Assembly (NCBI GenBank): GCA_021234535.1
Contig: CM037837.1
Location: forward strand, 7,662,218-7,726,217
Direction of reading: 5' to 3'
Length of the DNA stretch: 64,000 nucleotides
Origin: Stichopus chloronotus
Taxonomy: Eukaryota; Echinodermata; Holothuroidea; Aspidochirotida; Stichopodidae
Shown: piece by piece, positions 1 to 12,501 of the stretch
Numbering within the stretch: the stretch's first letter is position 1
Layout of the letters: each line of letters begins with the position of its first letter
Translations under genes and position numbers: made by a program
Notes under the pieces: model-generated
Seen by the model: only the letters and a program-made list of their open reading frames with translations
What the model was told of the DNA's origin: nothing
Database searches by the model: none

Positions 1-1104
1 TTTATGAGTGCATCCTTCTGTTTTACATCTTTTTCTGCTTTTTTGGGGGGAGGAAAAAATTCCTGTCATTTCCTGTAAAATCCCCACAACTAACTGGTGT
101 GGGTTTTCACATGTGACTACCCCTTGCTTCACTAATGCATACATTTGGTCTTTAAATCTCCACGAAATCAATTTTAGCACCACGCCCTCTAAGGCCTAGC
201 TCGCCTTAGTGAAGCAAAGGGTAGATATATGTCTACAATGTGGATCCAAGGCTTCCATTAAAACCCAAAGCAGGAAGACATTGTTGGGTGCAGCAATTTG
301 TGCAACTTTTTCAATAAATGGTGTATGATAATATTCCTGGTGGCAATAGGGAAAGGTAGGAAGGCAGCACTTAATTTTAAACTGGCAATTTACAACAGCT
401 TATTGGATACATGCCAATGCTAAATTTAGTGAAAATTCCAATCATTTCCCAAGTATTCAAATACGACAAAATGGTTTTCCAAATGTTTAAGTTTACATAC
501 GTTGGAATGCAATGTTTGTCTTTGAAGTACATAAACCTCAATGGCGATTGCACATCTCTAAACTTGAACAAACTTTGCTGGCAGTTACTTAGGTATTACA
601 GACTACTGTAAACTTTTCAACACCTACAGTTGTCCCTTCTTTACAACGTTCTGTGACATAATGAATAGTACATATCTTGCCAACTGCTGCTCCTTGCATA
701 CAGTAGATCCCTCTTCCCACCCCTTTTCCACTTTTGCATGAAGAGCATTGACAAGTACTTGAAACAGATACATATATATGTGAAAAGATTTACTAAATTT
801 TTTAACCCAAGATGACCTTTAATGAACTTTAAACAAAACCATCTTACACTATGACAGCACACTTAGGTATGACACCTTATGACATCAACTTTCTAGGCCA
901 AGCAGCATTTTTCTGGAAGGGTATATAGATATTAGTATTTAGATAACCAGTAATGAGCAATAATGTCCCCATTATGAAAATTGTGCTGTGTTTTGTGGAG
1001 AAGGGGATGATTTGCACAAGATGCAAAATTTCAGTTTATGGTGACACAAATTTCATAAGTTGACCTATTAAATATTATGTACCCTCTGTCAGGTTCTGGC
1101 TTAC
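1..1104 (-). other. RAB35: RAB35 intron 2 (partial)
   Basis: This stretch lies downstream of RAB35 exon 2 on the minus strand and begins with a GTAAGC donor at 1104. I looked for the next RAB35 exon (switch I through the WDTAGQE motif) in reverse complement and did not find it, so it must lie left of the window. The only other recognisable content is one copy of a short interspersed repeat near the left edge. Confidence 0.75.
84..214 (+). repeat. Short interspersed repeat, copy 1 (partner at 5742-5880)
   Basis: About 130 bp that aligns along most of its length with 5742-5880. Shared blocks include a CCCACAAC...GTGTGGG arm pair at the left end, CACTAATGCATACATTTG in the middle and CCCTCTAAGGCCTAG at the right end. 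The arm pair could form a small terminal hairpin. No coding capacity is apparent. The family is not recognised. Confidence 0.65.
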
Positions 1105-1155
1105 CTGAAAATGTGTTATCTGCAAACCTTAATAGAAGACTACTTTTGCCAACAC
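1105..1155 (-). CDS. RAB35: RAB35 small GTPase, coding exon 2 (P-loop exon)
   Basis: A 51-nt exon read on the minus strand between a TTTTTTTAG acceptor and a GTAAGC donor. It completes Gly18 and encodes VGKSSLLLRFADNTFS plus the first base of Gly35. From memory of the family this equals human RAB35 at every residue. It holds the P-loop lysine and serine (K21, S22) that bind GTP/Mg2+, and runs to the start of switch I. Its phase (joins after base 1 of a codon, ends after base 1) matches exon 1 at 16864. It is far too short to stand out as an open reading frame and was found by splice sites and homology. RAB35 is a membrane-anchored Rab GTPase of plasma membrane and recycling endosomes, acting in fast endocytic recycling, cytokinesis and actin control. 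Effector and prenylation regions lie outside the window. Confidence 0.93.
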
Positions 1156-3600
1156 CTAAAAAAAGAGAAGAGAAAAAGATAAAAATCAGTCAAGACTTTT
1201 GCAAATGTAGCATCCTTTAGGTAAAAACAATCGGTTTTCACATTTAAAGTCGGAGTGTTTGATATCATGGAGTGGACAACATTTCGCACAACACAACATT
1301 CACATGTATTGCGACAATTTCAATGAGTCACAAGTTTCTCCATAATATTATGCATCCGATCACCAGTTAGGATTTACTGACACTCTTTCCAAGGCTGCCC
1401 AAATTGCAATGCCACAAAAATTTTGCTTATGAAAGCTAAAAGTGGTCAACAATTTCCAGAAGTAATTTCAAAAGTGAAATGAGACTGTTGAATAGGAAGA
1501 TGGTAAAAACTCAAGGACAGGAATGCAAAACAACGCACGTTTTGGACCATAGACCCTCATCTACAGTACACTACAGTACAACTGCGATGTTTTGAACACT
1601 TAACTGTGCAGTATACTGTCATACAACTTAAGCGGTCCTTTTACTTTATAATACTATCACATTTAATTTGAATGCAGCAACTTGAATTTGAACACTTAAC
1701 TTTATCTTCATCATTTCATTGCAGTATCCATTCACAGATAAGCCTTAGAAATGCAAGTGACGTCGGTATTACACACACACGGTTAGTTTGTGTACAACCA
1801 AAACAGGAAAACAGCGAGTGCTATAAACTTTTTTTGTGTTCAAATATTCATGATGTGGGAAGAGTTTACCACGACTTTGTAACAGAAAGTAGCTTCCAAG
1901 AATGCAGAGGAGGAAGTTGCAATTTTTTTACTTTTAATTTCACTGTCCAAAATAGGATTTATGGATAAGTCAAATAGATATATGCTACTTTATAGTCTCT
2001 TCCATTTGACTAAAAAGTGCAGTGACAGATCTAGAGGTAAATTACATCAGCTGATTGCGATGGACACTGAAAAAGCACAGTGAAGTTGCCTTCATCAAAA
2101 ATGAAAATTTTCCCCTCAAATTATAAGTCATCTATACAGTTAATCGACTTAATTTCATGCTCTAATTTCATTGTATTATTGACACATAGCTTACATTGTG
2201 CTTCTAACAGTGCAAGCACTGCCTGATTACAATTATTACACTTAATTTTTCCTAACAAATCTCCATGATTTTGAAGGAAGAAAGTAAGAGAAACTGGTTG
2301 ACCCACGGGAATTTTAGGAGCTCACAGTCAATGAATGCTAAAGGCACATCACATTTATATGAAATTTATGCATTAAGAAGAAAAAAATTTTGGTGCAACA
2401 TCGCCAACACCACATCATATGCCATGACATTGCAGTAACTTGAAACAGACAATGACAAATTATACTGGACAAACCTTTGAAATATTACCAAATAATAAAT
2501 TTTACAGATAGCATGTCTAATAAGAGACCCTCACTAACTCCCACCTTCCCCCCTTCATCATTCTATTTTTATTGCACAAATTCAATTTCTTTATGAATGG
2601 CCTTCAAGCATGAGCAGCTTAACACCAGTGCAGGCTGAACTGTAAAACTTGTCGATTTTGTGAGTCACGATAGTCGCCCCGATCCTGATTCACCTCCTTT
2701 TCAAAAACAAACGATTGTCAGCAGTGATTGTAACCATGCAAAGCTGTGGTAGCTCCATTGTGTATTAAACATAGTCACACAGTTGATCTCACAACATCGC
2801 TGCTGAAGTTTGAGAGGTGCAAAAGATTGCAACTGTTGAAAATATCAAGCAGGCATTGAGTCAGTTCTTTACTGGATCAATACTCTTAAGGAATTTCCTT
2901 AATAGTCCACAGTGTTTCCTGTCCATTCATGGTTAAGCACACGCAGCAGATCTGTAGATCTGAAATGTCTTCGACCGTCCGCCGCACTAGCCTCAGAGCA
3001 ATGGTTAACAAATGGTTTAGAGTGTGGCAGTGAACACTTCATGGAATCGGGCATTGCAAGGAAATCCATATCCAGCGTGAAATACCATAGAAACATGTGC
3101 GTACATACACTGCAACTTGAGCAAAAATTGGCCCAAAATGTCCTCATTCAGGAAACTAATAAGGAAAAACACCACTGTGCATCATTATAGGCACATCACG
3201 AAACCCGAGCACTACCCTGCACGTCATTTGAAAGAAGTGTGAGACTGTAGAAAGCATGTTTAATGGTGAAAAGAGGTGGTGGGTTAAGTGTAGGCTACTT
3301 ATGATCAACTCAAATATAATTAAAGGAAAAGAAAGAAGCTAAACACCTCTTTAGTATACAAAATTATTGAAAATTGATATTCACCACACAAATTAACCAA
3401 TCTTTCTGCAGGCAAAACCATGTCCAAGAGTTCTTGTACACAGGAAAGAAATACCTTTCTAGAAGGATGCTGGGCAAACAACTCTCACAGATTCACGCAT
3501 TTCTTGGTATCTTTAAAGTCAAACAGTTAGAGATTAATGACTCCATTCACATTCACTGTTGCCCACGAAACTGCTCATAAAAATTATTCAACGTTTTGTA

Positions 3601-3614
3601 GTTTCCATAGCAAC
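3601..3614 (+). promoter_or_regulatory. X-box-like RFX motif
   Basis: GTTTCCATAGCAAC is a 14-bp imperfect palindrome matching the RFX X-box pattern (GT-n-n-YY-AT-RR-n-AAC half-sites around AT). It lies in RAB35 intron 1. Function is not shown. In animals X-boxes mark ciliary gene promoters, but this one is not near a promoter. Confidence 0.3.
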
Positions 3615-3786
3615 TACTTAATCAAAAAATGTTTTTTCCCATCAAGAAGTGCTTGGCACAGGAAAGTAGAAAGAAAGTTCATACTTCGTTGCTTTCAGAA
3701 GCCCATCGCTGCTACCTTCACTGTGCAGCAACTGTACTGTGCGTATTGGCCACATGTTGTATACCTACACTGTGCATTACTAAGCA

Positions 3787-3918
3787 GGGTTGTTGTTTGA
3801 TTTAAATCAAGCTGATTAAAATCATGATTTAAATGATGATTTTTATTAAAAGAAATCATGATTTAAATCGATTAATTTGATTTATATCACTGATTTAAAC
3901 AATGATTTTTAAAAAAAA
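3787..3918 (+). repeat. GATTTAAATC-type palindrome cluster 1
   Basis: An A+T-rich run built from repeated, variably spaced AATCATGATTTAAATCA-like palindromic words, starting with AGGGTTGTTGTTTGATTTAAA. It abuts the 5' end of an AGGTCA-type repeat at 3922. A second cluster at 7946 is likewise followed directly by such a repeat, and a third at 39046 is in the opposite orientation with an inverted AAACAACCCT end. Confidence 0.7.
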
Positions 3919-3921
3919 TTA

Positions 3922-4440
3922 AAAACCAGAAAGCCAAAAGGCTTTGTGATTTCTTGCTACATGGTTATATTTTAACAATCATGAATTATCCACATGACAA
4001 GTATAAGATCAACTGCAGTTATTTTACTTGATACACCACAAGCCTTTAACCCGAAATGACCTTTATTTTGGTGACGTGAAATGACCGTGACATTTGACAT
4101 CCACCAAAAGCAATAGGGATCACCTACCCAGTATGGCCAACCCACACATCAAGTATGACATCAGTCAACATTACCCTTCTGGAGTTAATGTGTTAGCAAG
4201 GTTTGACCTCGGGTGACCTAAAACGACCTTTGACCTCCACCACAAACAAAAGAAGTCTTCTACTTAGTATACACAATCTACACATCAAGTAAGACATCAG
4301 TCAAGGTTAGACTCCTGGAGATATTGTGTTTACACATTTTTACAGTTTGACCTCTGGTGACCTCAAATGACCCTTGACCTCAATAAAAACAATAGAGATC
4401 TTCTGCTCATTATTACCAACTCACGCATGACACATGTTAC
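3922..4440 (+). mobile_element. AGGTCA tandem-repeat element, copy A (3' truncated)
   Basis: It starts with the family's 5' end: ACCAGAAAGCC, a short AAAA loop, GGCTTT and then a degraded GATTCCTTGCC. About three ~145 bp units follow, each with TGACCT half-sites, CCACCAAAAACAATAGGG-like and 'caagtatgacatcagtcaa' blocks. The 3' terminal hairpin and (CA)n tail seen in copies B and E are absent, so it is truncated. Non-coding; any mobility would need proteins supplied from elsewhere. Confidence 0.75.
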
Positions 4441-5685
4441 ATGACATAGTTCATACAGAGAGTGTTCTTCTCCCTTGACCTTATATTCTCATTTATCAAG
4501 TCAAAGGAAAAGGAAGTCATTTTCAAAAATATATGAACATAATAAAGAACACACAGAGAAGGAATACAAAGTAAAACAAAAGTGAAGGTAGTGAAAAGGC
4601 CGTAAACTTCATTGAATTTTGGAAATTAATCTCTTCAGATTTAAAAACAGGAAAAGGGAGGTCAAAGGTCTTTTAGCGGTATTTGAATCTTCAAAATAAG
4701 AGGAATTAGGAAGAGCTTTTGCCCATAATCTGCATGTTCGCGGAAACAGACCACGCCCATATACATGTACATAGTAGGCAGGCCTTGAAGACGGCATAGT
4801 TCACGAAAGAGATAACACCTAAACGACACGGAAACATTTTCACTACTGAGAAAATGTGCTTTCATAAAGTGCAGTATGAATTACTTATCACAAAATTTTC
4901 ACAGCTGATGCATTGAGAAGAAGTAACAACTAATAAGTTAATGGTAAACACACAGTAGTGACATTATGGTATGGTTATAATCCTACGTAACCTGGAAAAT
5001 TCACAATCAGAAGAAAATCGACCGATCCTATGCTCCTGCACAAAAAAAATCTGAAAATTTGTACACAGGCAGGAGAGTTGAAGACCAATAAATTTCTTTG
5101 CAATAGCACAAAGTCCTGACCTCTGTACTGCACATGCATTCGTGAGGGTGAAAAAATCAACACCTAGAGAGTTAACCAATGATTATGTGAACTGCCTTCA
5201 GTTTGAGACCTTTTGCAACAATTCCTATCACATATGCTTGGCATTAGCCCTAAATAAGTGCAAACACTACCAGCAAACTGGCTGTTTCTTTGTTTTTCTT
5301 TCAAAATGCATTATCTGTGCTGATTGCATGCTGCAAAGGACCATGATAGTTTCTAGCTCTCCAAATAGTACAATGTGTTTGAGCACCAACCTCTATGGAG
5401 GCCAGAGCAATCAGCGGTAGAGGTTTATAGCACCAATGCAGCTGGCAACGATTGACTTCACAATTTTTGTTGTGAACTATAAACAAGGAGAGGGGCCATC
5501 GGACCGAGAAATGAGAGAATGCTCGAGTATTAAAAACAGTTTTCTTCTAATTACTGGGGAGTTTTAGAACCAGTTGCTGGTTCACACTGTACATTAAAGA
5601 GCAGAGAGTACTGCTTCCCTCCTTCTACAGCAACCTGGAACTCTTAAAGCAAAAATGAATCCCAGGAAAAATGAACCCCAGGATT

Positions 5686-5938
5686 TCATATGTTACAACA
5701 ATGTTCAGTAGGTGAGACCAAACTTAGAATACCACCGACTCCCCACAACTTCCTTGTGTGGGTATTCACTCAGTGACTATACTTATCCCTTGCCTCACTA
5801 ATGCATACATTTGACCCTTTGCTCAAATCGTCCTCGAAACCAATTCTAGCACCGCACCCTCTAAGGCCTAGCCCCCCTTCATCATATGTTATAACAATGT
5901 TCAATAGGTGAGACCAAACTCAGAATACCATCGACTCT
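5686..5938 (+). repeat. 55-bp direct duplication around an interspersed repeat
   Basis: A ~55-bp segment (TCATATGTTACAACAATGTT onward, through GAGACCAAAC and ATACCACCGACTC) occurs at 5688-5742 and again at about 5882-5936 with few changes. Between the copies lies the second copy of the interspersed repeat at 84-214. This could be segmental tandem duplication or an unusually long duplication made at insertion. Confidence 0.6.
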
Positions 5939-6809
5939 GATCATTTCACACTTGCATTCCGTTTGGACGACACCACTGCAAACTGTAACGAGAATGTCAG
6001 TAATGGCACTCTGAAATTAGCAAATTTGAGACCATTCAAGTGAAGAAGCAACTTCCATCAAGACTTTAATCGGGTACTCTCACTTTTTACTGACACAACT
6101 CAGTATTCTACAATATAAAACAGAGTGCAACTGATGAACCACAGTTTCAATGGTGTGTAGACAATGTAGTGAGTATTTTTTGTCAGGAAATGCTACTCGA
6201 TGCACACTAACAATGTGCAACAAACCGCACAGTACTACATGGTCCTAGAAAAACAAAGCAAACCATCGCCGCATCAGGAAATAAATTCATAATGACATTA
6301 CAATACGCATAGCCACCTTTTGCCAACTCTAAATGACATTTCAAATAAAACCGACAAGACCCCTATGGCCTCTGTGGTTCCTTGTGAGATTATTTTAACT
6401 GTAGTCCTTTATTTAGTCTTAACCATGGATAATCCACAATTAATAGCATCCCAAAAAGTTTGGATATGATTTCATCTTAAGAATGCTGATCAGCCAAATG
6501 TTCTCCACTATCATAGTACTTCCTGAACTAAAAGGCAGCATGTAACGTCGTTTGTCAAACTGCTGGAAAAAAAAATGCTGTCTATTGCAGAAATAATCTC
6601 AACATCTGAATATTGATTAAACTATATTATGAGACAATTACCTATTTGACACCCATTCTGCAGCATGCTATAAATAATGAAATCAAATGAATGGCAGTAT
6701 AGCCTTCTTTGTCCCTAAGAATGCAATATGAAAATCAGCAATATGAAAAACCCTGAACATTGTAACATATAACTTGTTGAAAAAACTATTGCTTTCCACG
6801 ATGTAATAA

Positions 6810-7372
6810 TTTATGGCCCGTATGACCCATTTTTAAGTTGGATCCACAAATGTTGAACACTACAAAGGGTTCCCTTATCACAATGCTAATTTGACAAACC
6901 TTTCACATTGTAAAGTAATATATCCAGAAACGGAAACATTTTGCATGATTTCATGAAATGGTGGTTATGGGACACATCATCCTGAAAAACCAAAAGGAAC
7001 CACAGTGGTACCAAAGTAGTAATGTGACACAATTTCAACTTAATACCATAGAATCTGTAGGAGAAGAGGTGTTTTGCATATTTCATAAAATGGCCCATAT
7101 GGCCCACTTAACCCTTGGACCCCCAAATCTTGAAAACCCCAGGCTCCACTACCACAATACTGATTTGAAAAAGCTTTCACATTTTCAAGCAAAATATACA
7201 GAAGGGGAAACATTTTGCATGGTTTCATAAAATGGTCCATATGGGACCAATAATCCTGAACAACCTGAAGGGACCACTAACATAGAAGTAATGTGACACA
7301 CTTTCAACTGAATAACATGCAATTTGTGGGAGAAGCATTTTACATGATTTCATAACAGGGCTGACGCAAGGA
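6810..7372 (+). repeat. ~137/274-bp tandem repeat with CCATATGG motifs
   Basis: GGAAACATTTTGCAT recurs at 6932 and 7206 (274 bp apart), and a related half-unit lies between them near 7071. Each unit ends with TTTCATAAAATGGYCCATATGG-like sequence and continues with 'atcctgaa..aacc..aaggaaccac' and 'gtaatgtgacacaatttcaact' blocks. The right end reads GCAAGGAATCAAA, resembling the right end of the AGGTCA elements, so it may be a relative with a different internal repeat. The small open frames here are by-products. Confidence 0.6.
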
Positions 7373-7945
7373 ATCAAACACCATTATTTTTAAATTTTTA
7401 ATTGAACATCTACATCATACATAAAATTCTCCCAGTTTTCCTTTTCCACATTAAGAGTTGTATTTTCAAAGTTTTCTTAATTTTCATCCTGTGGGCAGGA
7501 ATTAATTGTTAGAACTGTTATCACAATAACAATGTTTTGCGATACAAAATGGTCAAATTCCTAGTCAAATAGAATATTGCGTTCGAGCAGTTTTGTATAT
7601 GACATTTGTGTTTTTCACTAATTTGGGGACAAAACCCCCCCAAAACCTTAAAACTGCCACGTAAACTTTGAACACTAAAGTATTCTCTCATTCAGTAAGT
7701 TGCAAACCTTTGACCTCATATTGTACATCCACATGCTTGACTAATTTGGTGAACCCACCCTATGCCCATTGCACTTATCTCTTTGATCATCAGATCTGGT
7801 GCTATTTTTCAAGGTTTCCACCTTGGGATATTTACTGATATCAACACCCATAGTTGGGTTCCCCTATACCTGGTGCTTCACCTTCAAAGGTAATGTGACA
7901 TCCCTCCAAAATCCAAAGATACCCCCTTGCTGAGGTACTATGTTT

Positions 7946-8025
7946 CAGAGTTGTTTGATTTTAAACAAGGTGATTAAAAATCATGAATTAAATCACTGAT
8001 TTAAATCATGATTTAAAAAAAAAAA
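7946..8025 (+). repeat. GATTTAAATC-type palindrome cluster 2
   Basis: Begins GTTGTTTGATTTTAAAC and continues with ATCATGAATTAAATCACTGATTT-like words up to a poly-A run. AGGTCA-element copy B starts immediately after it, the same arrangement as at 3787-3922. Confidence 0.65.
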
Positions 8026-9304
8026 AGCCAGAAAACCAAAGGCTTTGTGATTCCTTGCCATATGGTTATATTACAACATGAATTACCCACATGACAAGTA
8101 TGAGATCAACTAACAGTTATTGTTCTAGAAACACTGTATTAATAGCCTTTAACTCAAAATGACCTTTCACGTGTTCTTAAAACATAAAGGTGCAAAAATT
8201 GATAGAAGTCATCTATTCAAAATGGGCAATACACATACCAAGTATGAAATCCCTCACAGTTAACCTTCTTGAGATAAAGTGTTTACAAGATTTTGACTAC
8301 TACATACTGAATTACTGAACGAGCGATAGACATGCAAAGTATGAGATCACTCACAGTTTGTCTTTTTGAGATATAGGAGTTGACATGATTTTTACCCTTT
8401 GACCTCCACCAAAATAACTGGGTGTCATCTACTCAATATGGGCAATCCACATGCTAAGTATGAGATGCCCCCACTGTTACCCTTCTCAAGATAGAGTGTT
8501 TTACATGGTTTTCCCAGTTTGACCTTTGGTGACCTAAAATGACCTTTGACCTCCACCAAAAACAATAGGGATCTCCTAACCAGTATGTTTGATCCAAACA
8601 TCAAGAATGATATCAATCAACTTTACCCTTCTGGACCTATTGTGCTTACAAGGCTTTTAGAGTTTGACCTCTGGTGACCTCAATTGACCTTTGATCTCCA
8701 CCAAAAACAAAAGTCATCACCTACTCAGTATATGCAATCCATATATCAAGTCTGAAATCAGTCAAGGTTACCCTCCTCGAGATATTGTGTTTGCAAGGTT
8801 TTTACAGTTTGACGTTTGGTGACCACAAATGACCTTTGACCTTCACCCAAAAACAAAATGTCTTCCACTCAGTATTACCACCTCACACTTTAAGAATGAG
8901 ATCAGTAAAGGTTATGCTTCTTGAGATATTGTATTTACAAGGTTTTCAGTTTGACCCCAGATGACCTCAAATGACCTTTGACCTCCACTACAAAATAGGA
9001 TCATCTACTCAGTATGACCAGCCCACACATCAAGTATGAGATCAGTCAAGGTTACACTTCTTGCGATATTGTGTTTACAAGGTTTTCACATTTTTACCTC
9101 CAGTGACCTCAATGACCTTTTACCTCCACCAAGACCAATAGGGATCCTCTACTCAGTATGACCAACCCACACACCAAGTATGAGATCAGTCAAGGTTACA
9201 CTTCTTGAGATACTGTGTTTAGAAACGGGGTCACTTACACACATACACGCACATGTCATAACCATCACATATATTCCTTTGGGCTTCGGCATGGAATCAA
9301 AAAT
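8026..9304 (+). mobile_element. AGGTCA tandem-repeat element, copy B
   Basis: A near full-length copy. The 5' end reads GCCAGAAAACCAAAGGCTTT then GATTCCTTGCC. The 3' end reads ATTCCTTTGGGC, TTC, GGCATGGAAT and CAAAA, after a short (CA)-rich tract. Inside are about seven ~145 bp units; TGACCT starts fall at 8530, 8675, 8820, 8962 and 9104. At 8962-8984 the triple half-site TGACCT-n4-TGACCT-n1-TGACCT is perfect. No protein is encoded. Confidence 0.8.
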
Positions 9305-9723
9305 CAATAAAATCAACAATCACGTTTCAATACACGAGTCCACAAATTGACCTTTGCTGATTTTCACCTTACCACACATTTATGCCTAATATATTCTTAT
9401 AAATACTGTACTATTTACAGTTAACCTGCATACTATACTATGCCAACATGACAACCGTCACATCTCTCCCTTCTTTCATACATCCCATTCCCATGCTGTG
9501 AATCATGCCACTACATATGATGTACACACACACTCACTCACACACATAATGCTAGCATAAATGCAATTGTTGTGATTATCATCAAATCCAAACAGGATGA
9601 AACAAGTCCTTGCTATCTGGTGCAACTGACACCAAAGCAACACTCCAAACACTGAAGCTTCTGTACAAGAATATTGCAGAAGACTGAAAAGAAAAAGTAA
9701 AAAGCTTTTCCTGCGGCCATGGA

Positions 9724-9737
9724 GTTGCTATAGCAAC
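9724..9737 (+). promoter_or_regulatory. Perfectly symmetric X-box-like motif
   Basis: GTTGCTATAGCAAC is a perfect 14-bp palindrome fitting the RFX X-box, and it is bracketed by CCATGG on each side (9718 and 9738). It lies deep in RAB35 intron 1. A nearly identical GTTGCTATAGCAAT occurs at 28008. Functional binding is not shown. Confidence 0.35.
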
Positions 9738-10591
9738 CATGGAGACCTGTGTCTGTTAGCAACATCTGCAGAAAAACAGTCATATTGCTTGCTAATATTC
9801 TTTCCATATACATAAACATATAAATCAACCTACACAACAGGAAGTTATGCTTCACCAGTTGGACATAAAAAAAAACTGCTGGCCATCACATTGATAAAGC
9901 TTGGTCAAACAATTGCATTCACAAAATTTAATGTTTAAGACGTAAATTCTACTTTTCAGCAGCATCAATAAGTCATCCATTATGTATTTGGAAACAGCAG
10001 AACTGCTCTTCATTGATACTTCCAATGTAAGATGATGATGAGGAGGCATCAAGGTTTTCTCGAAAATGTCGAAAGATCAAGTTTTTCACACAAGGTTTGA
10101 ACTCCAGATGACCACAACACAACACACAGCACATAGATATGAACTGTAAAAGGCAGATATTAGTCCTGTTCAAGTGATATTCCTATTCTTTCAGTTTCCA
10201 GACTACCATCAATTGTCCACAGAGAACAGATTTCAAAGCCCCTGGTATCCTAGATAGACTTAGTTTCACACTTAAATCGTGACCATTCAAGTTGTCTATT
10301 ATATATAAACAGTGTGTTTGAAGAACTGAGAGGCACGGCATGGCTACAAATACATACTTGCACTGCCAACAAATATATACTTTGTACAAATATTACACCA
10401 ATATATAGAATAAATACTTGCACAGTATGTTACATGTATGTTACTGTATGTTACTGTCCATTTACTGTACCTCTGCGATAGTGTCTGCTGCCAAAAAATA
10501 CCCCATGTTGGTGGCATCATCATAGTTGGCAACACACAATACTGCATGTACGGTGCACTGTACCATTGATTTTATACATAAACAAATGTAA

Positions 10592-10618
10592 ATTACTCCA
10601 AAGCAACTTTGGAGTAAT
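10592..10618. repeat. Perfect 12-bp inverted repeat
   Basis: ATTACTCCAAAG, a CAA loop, then CTTTGGAGTAAT: twelve perfect pairs with a three-base loop. The arms are too short for a miRNA precursor. It may be a small foldback remnant. Confidence 0.7.
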
Positions 10619-11691
10619 CAAACTTCAACACAAAAACAGATGAGGAAGAGTGAATCCTAATGAAGGATACAATGCGCTATAGTCACAATTCTGTCAGACC
10701 ACATTCCTTTGCGACTGCTGTTAATTTAACTTTTCAATTGTTCATACTAATGTTTGAATGTTGTGCTGATTGACTGCTTGGAAAAAAAAAAGTGGAAGGT
10801 AAAGTCACTGACCACTACCTGTAAAATATGATCAGTTTAATTCTACTTGTAGTGAATCGCCTTACAACATGGGCCATTTCTTTAGCTCATACTTCCACAA
10901 CTATCTGGGTATGTATTCCCATTTCTCTTTCCTGATCTCAGTTTTCAGGTTCTCACTTTACAAAGAAAATCATATGAACCTCTGCAGTATACATTGCAGT
11001 AATGGATTCATTCAACATAAAAACCTGAGCATGGGATGCTTGCATTGCAATTAATACTGTTCACTGATATAATTACAGCTCAAAGGTTAAACAGGTCTAT
11101 ATATGACAGCCCCTGGCTCACAATTGACTCATAGTTACAAAATGAAACCATGCTTCTGCAAACATAGGTCATAACTTTATGCATGCCATTCAATCCACGA
11201 TAACAAAGACAGGACACTAATACTGTCAGTGTTTACTGTAGGCAAAGTCAGCTTTGGGTAGTTGTCCCATGGAGAACAAACGAACAACTACTGTTGTTCT
11301 GAACAAAAGTTAATCTGTCAAATCAAAAGTTATTAATTAATCACTTTTGTTAACTTACAATTGAATCCAATGGGTGGCTACAAGAAAGCCACTCTTTTAT
11401 TGCATGGCTCTTTGCAACTCAAGGTTCCAATAATTTTGTTTTTTAATTTGAATAGCAGTTTCAGAGTTCTTGGGTACTTTTTTTGCAAGAGCTGCGAAAG
11501 TCCTTTACATCTTATATCGCATGTACCAAATCTGCTACACAATGTTCAATTTGTGTTGCACTTTGACCATTTTGTGCAGTAAAATGAGATGCAATAACAG
11601 ATAAATTATGTCCAGCAACTCCATTACCAGTTTTCAGGATACAATCAGAAATTACAGTATATGACTTGCCTTAATGCAGGAGTCTCAGCAA

Positions 11692-11813
11692 TTTCCAAAT
11701 GTATCCTTAGCAAATTCCAAAGCATATCCTTAGCACATTCCAACCATATCCTTAGCAAATTCCAACCATATCCTTAGCAAATTCCAACCATATCCTTAGC
11801 AAATTCCAAGCGT
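11692..11813 (+). repeat. 22-bp minisatellite
   Basis: The unit CATATCCTTAGCAAATTCCAAC occurs about five times; TATCCTTA begins at 11702, 11725, 11747, 11769 and 11791. The last three units are nearly identical, which points to recent slippage or unequal exchange. It lies in RAB35 intron 1 and is non-coding. Confidence 0.9.
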
Positions 11814-12148
11814 ATTAAAAGTGATTGATCCTCTGATGAAGGTCTCAAGTGACATCAGTCTTTTTTCGATAACTTTCTGCAAACATTGCTAGCCTCCAGT
11901 CACTCTTTGCATGTCCTCACATACAGTTAATACTATTAGCAAATCACTATGTACACACACTGTCAAAAGATGTCTTTTTTGGCTAGTTTGCAGAGAGTAA
12001 CCATGAACTTGCGACATTAGCAAAAGAGTTATCAGGAACGAGAATGATGTAACCTGAGATACTAATAAGACAACCGGTCACCTTTCGCATACTACTACTC
12101 ATATTCTTAACTATACCTACAGTATAGCAACCGATGCTACCACCAGAC

Positions 12149-12501
12149 TTAAAGGGAAATAGGGCGTTTGTTTTACAGGAAACATCCATACTTTCAAAAC
12201 CAATGTTTTTGGATGCAGAATGATAGATTATTCAAAATAAGGAAGGACAGTGGCCTTCTTTTCAAGAAATAAGTTTCTCACCCATAGAGACTCAGTTATT
12301 TGTTGCTCAACACTAATTTGTTCACCCAAACTTTTCAAAATTCAAATGATGCATCTTCCGTTACTCATCACATGCATAATGTTTTGAGGAGATGAAGCTT
12401 TGGCAGATGTTTATTGATGAGACTGAATGGTTTAACAATGACTAACACTATTTCTTTTGTATGTCATGTTGGTGTATTCTAAACGCCCTATTTCCCTTTA
12501 A
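12149..12501 (+). mobile_element. MITE with TTAA target duplication, copy 1
   Basis: A 345-bp element (12153-12497) flanked by TTAA on both sides. Terminal inverted repeats read AGGGAAATAGGGCGTTT on the left and its reverse complement on the right. No reading frame of note. An inverted, more diverged copy lies at 43083-43424 and matches along the interior, which confirms a dispersed family. TTAA duplications are the hallmark of piggyBac-type transposases; assignment rests on that alone. Confidence 0.85.
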
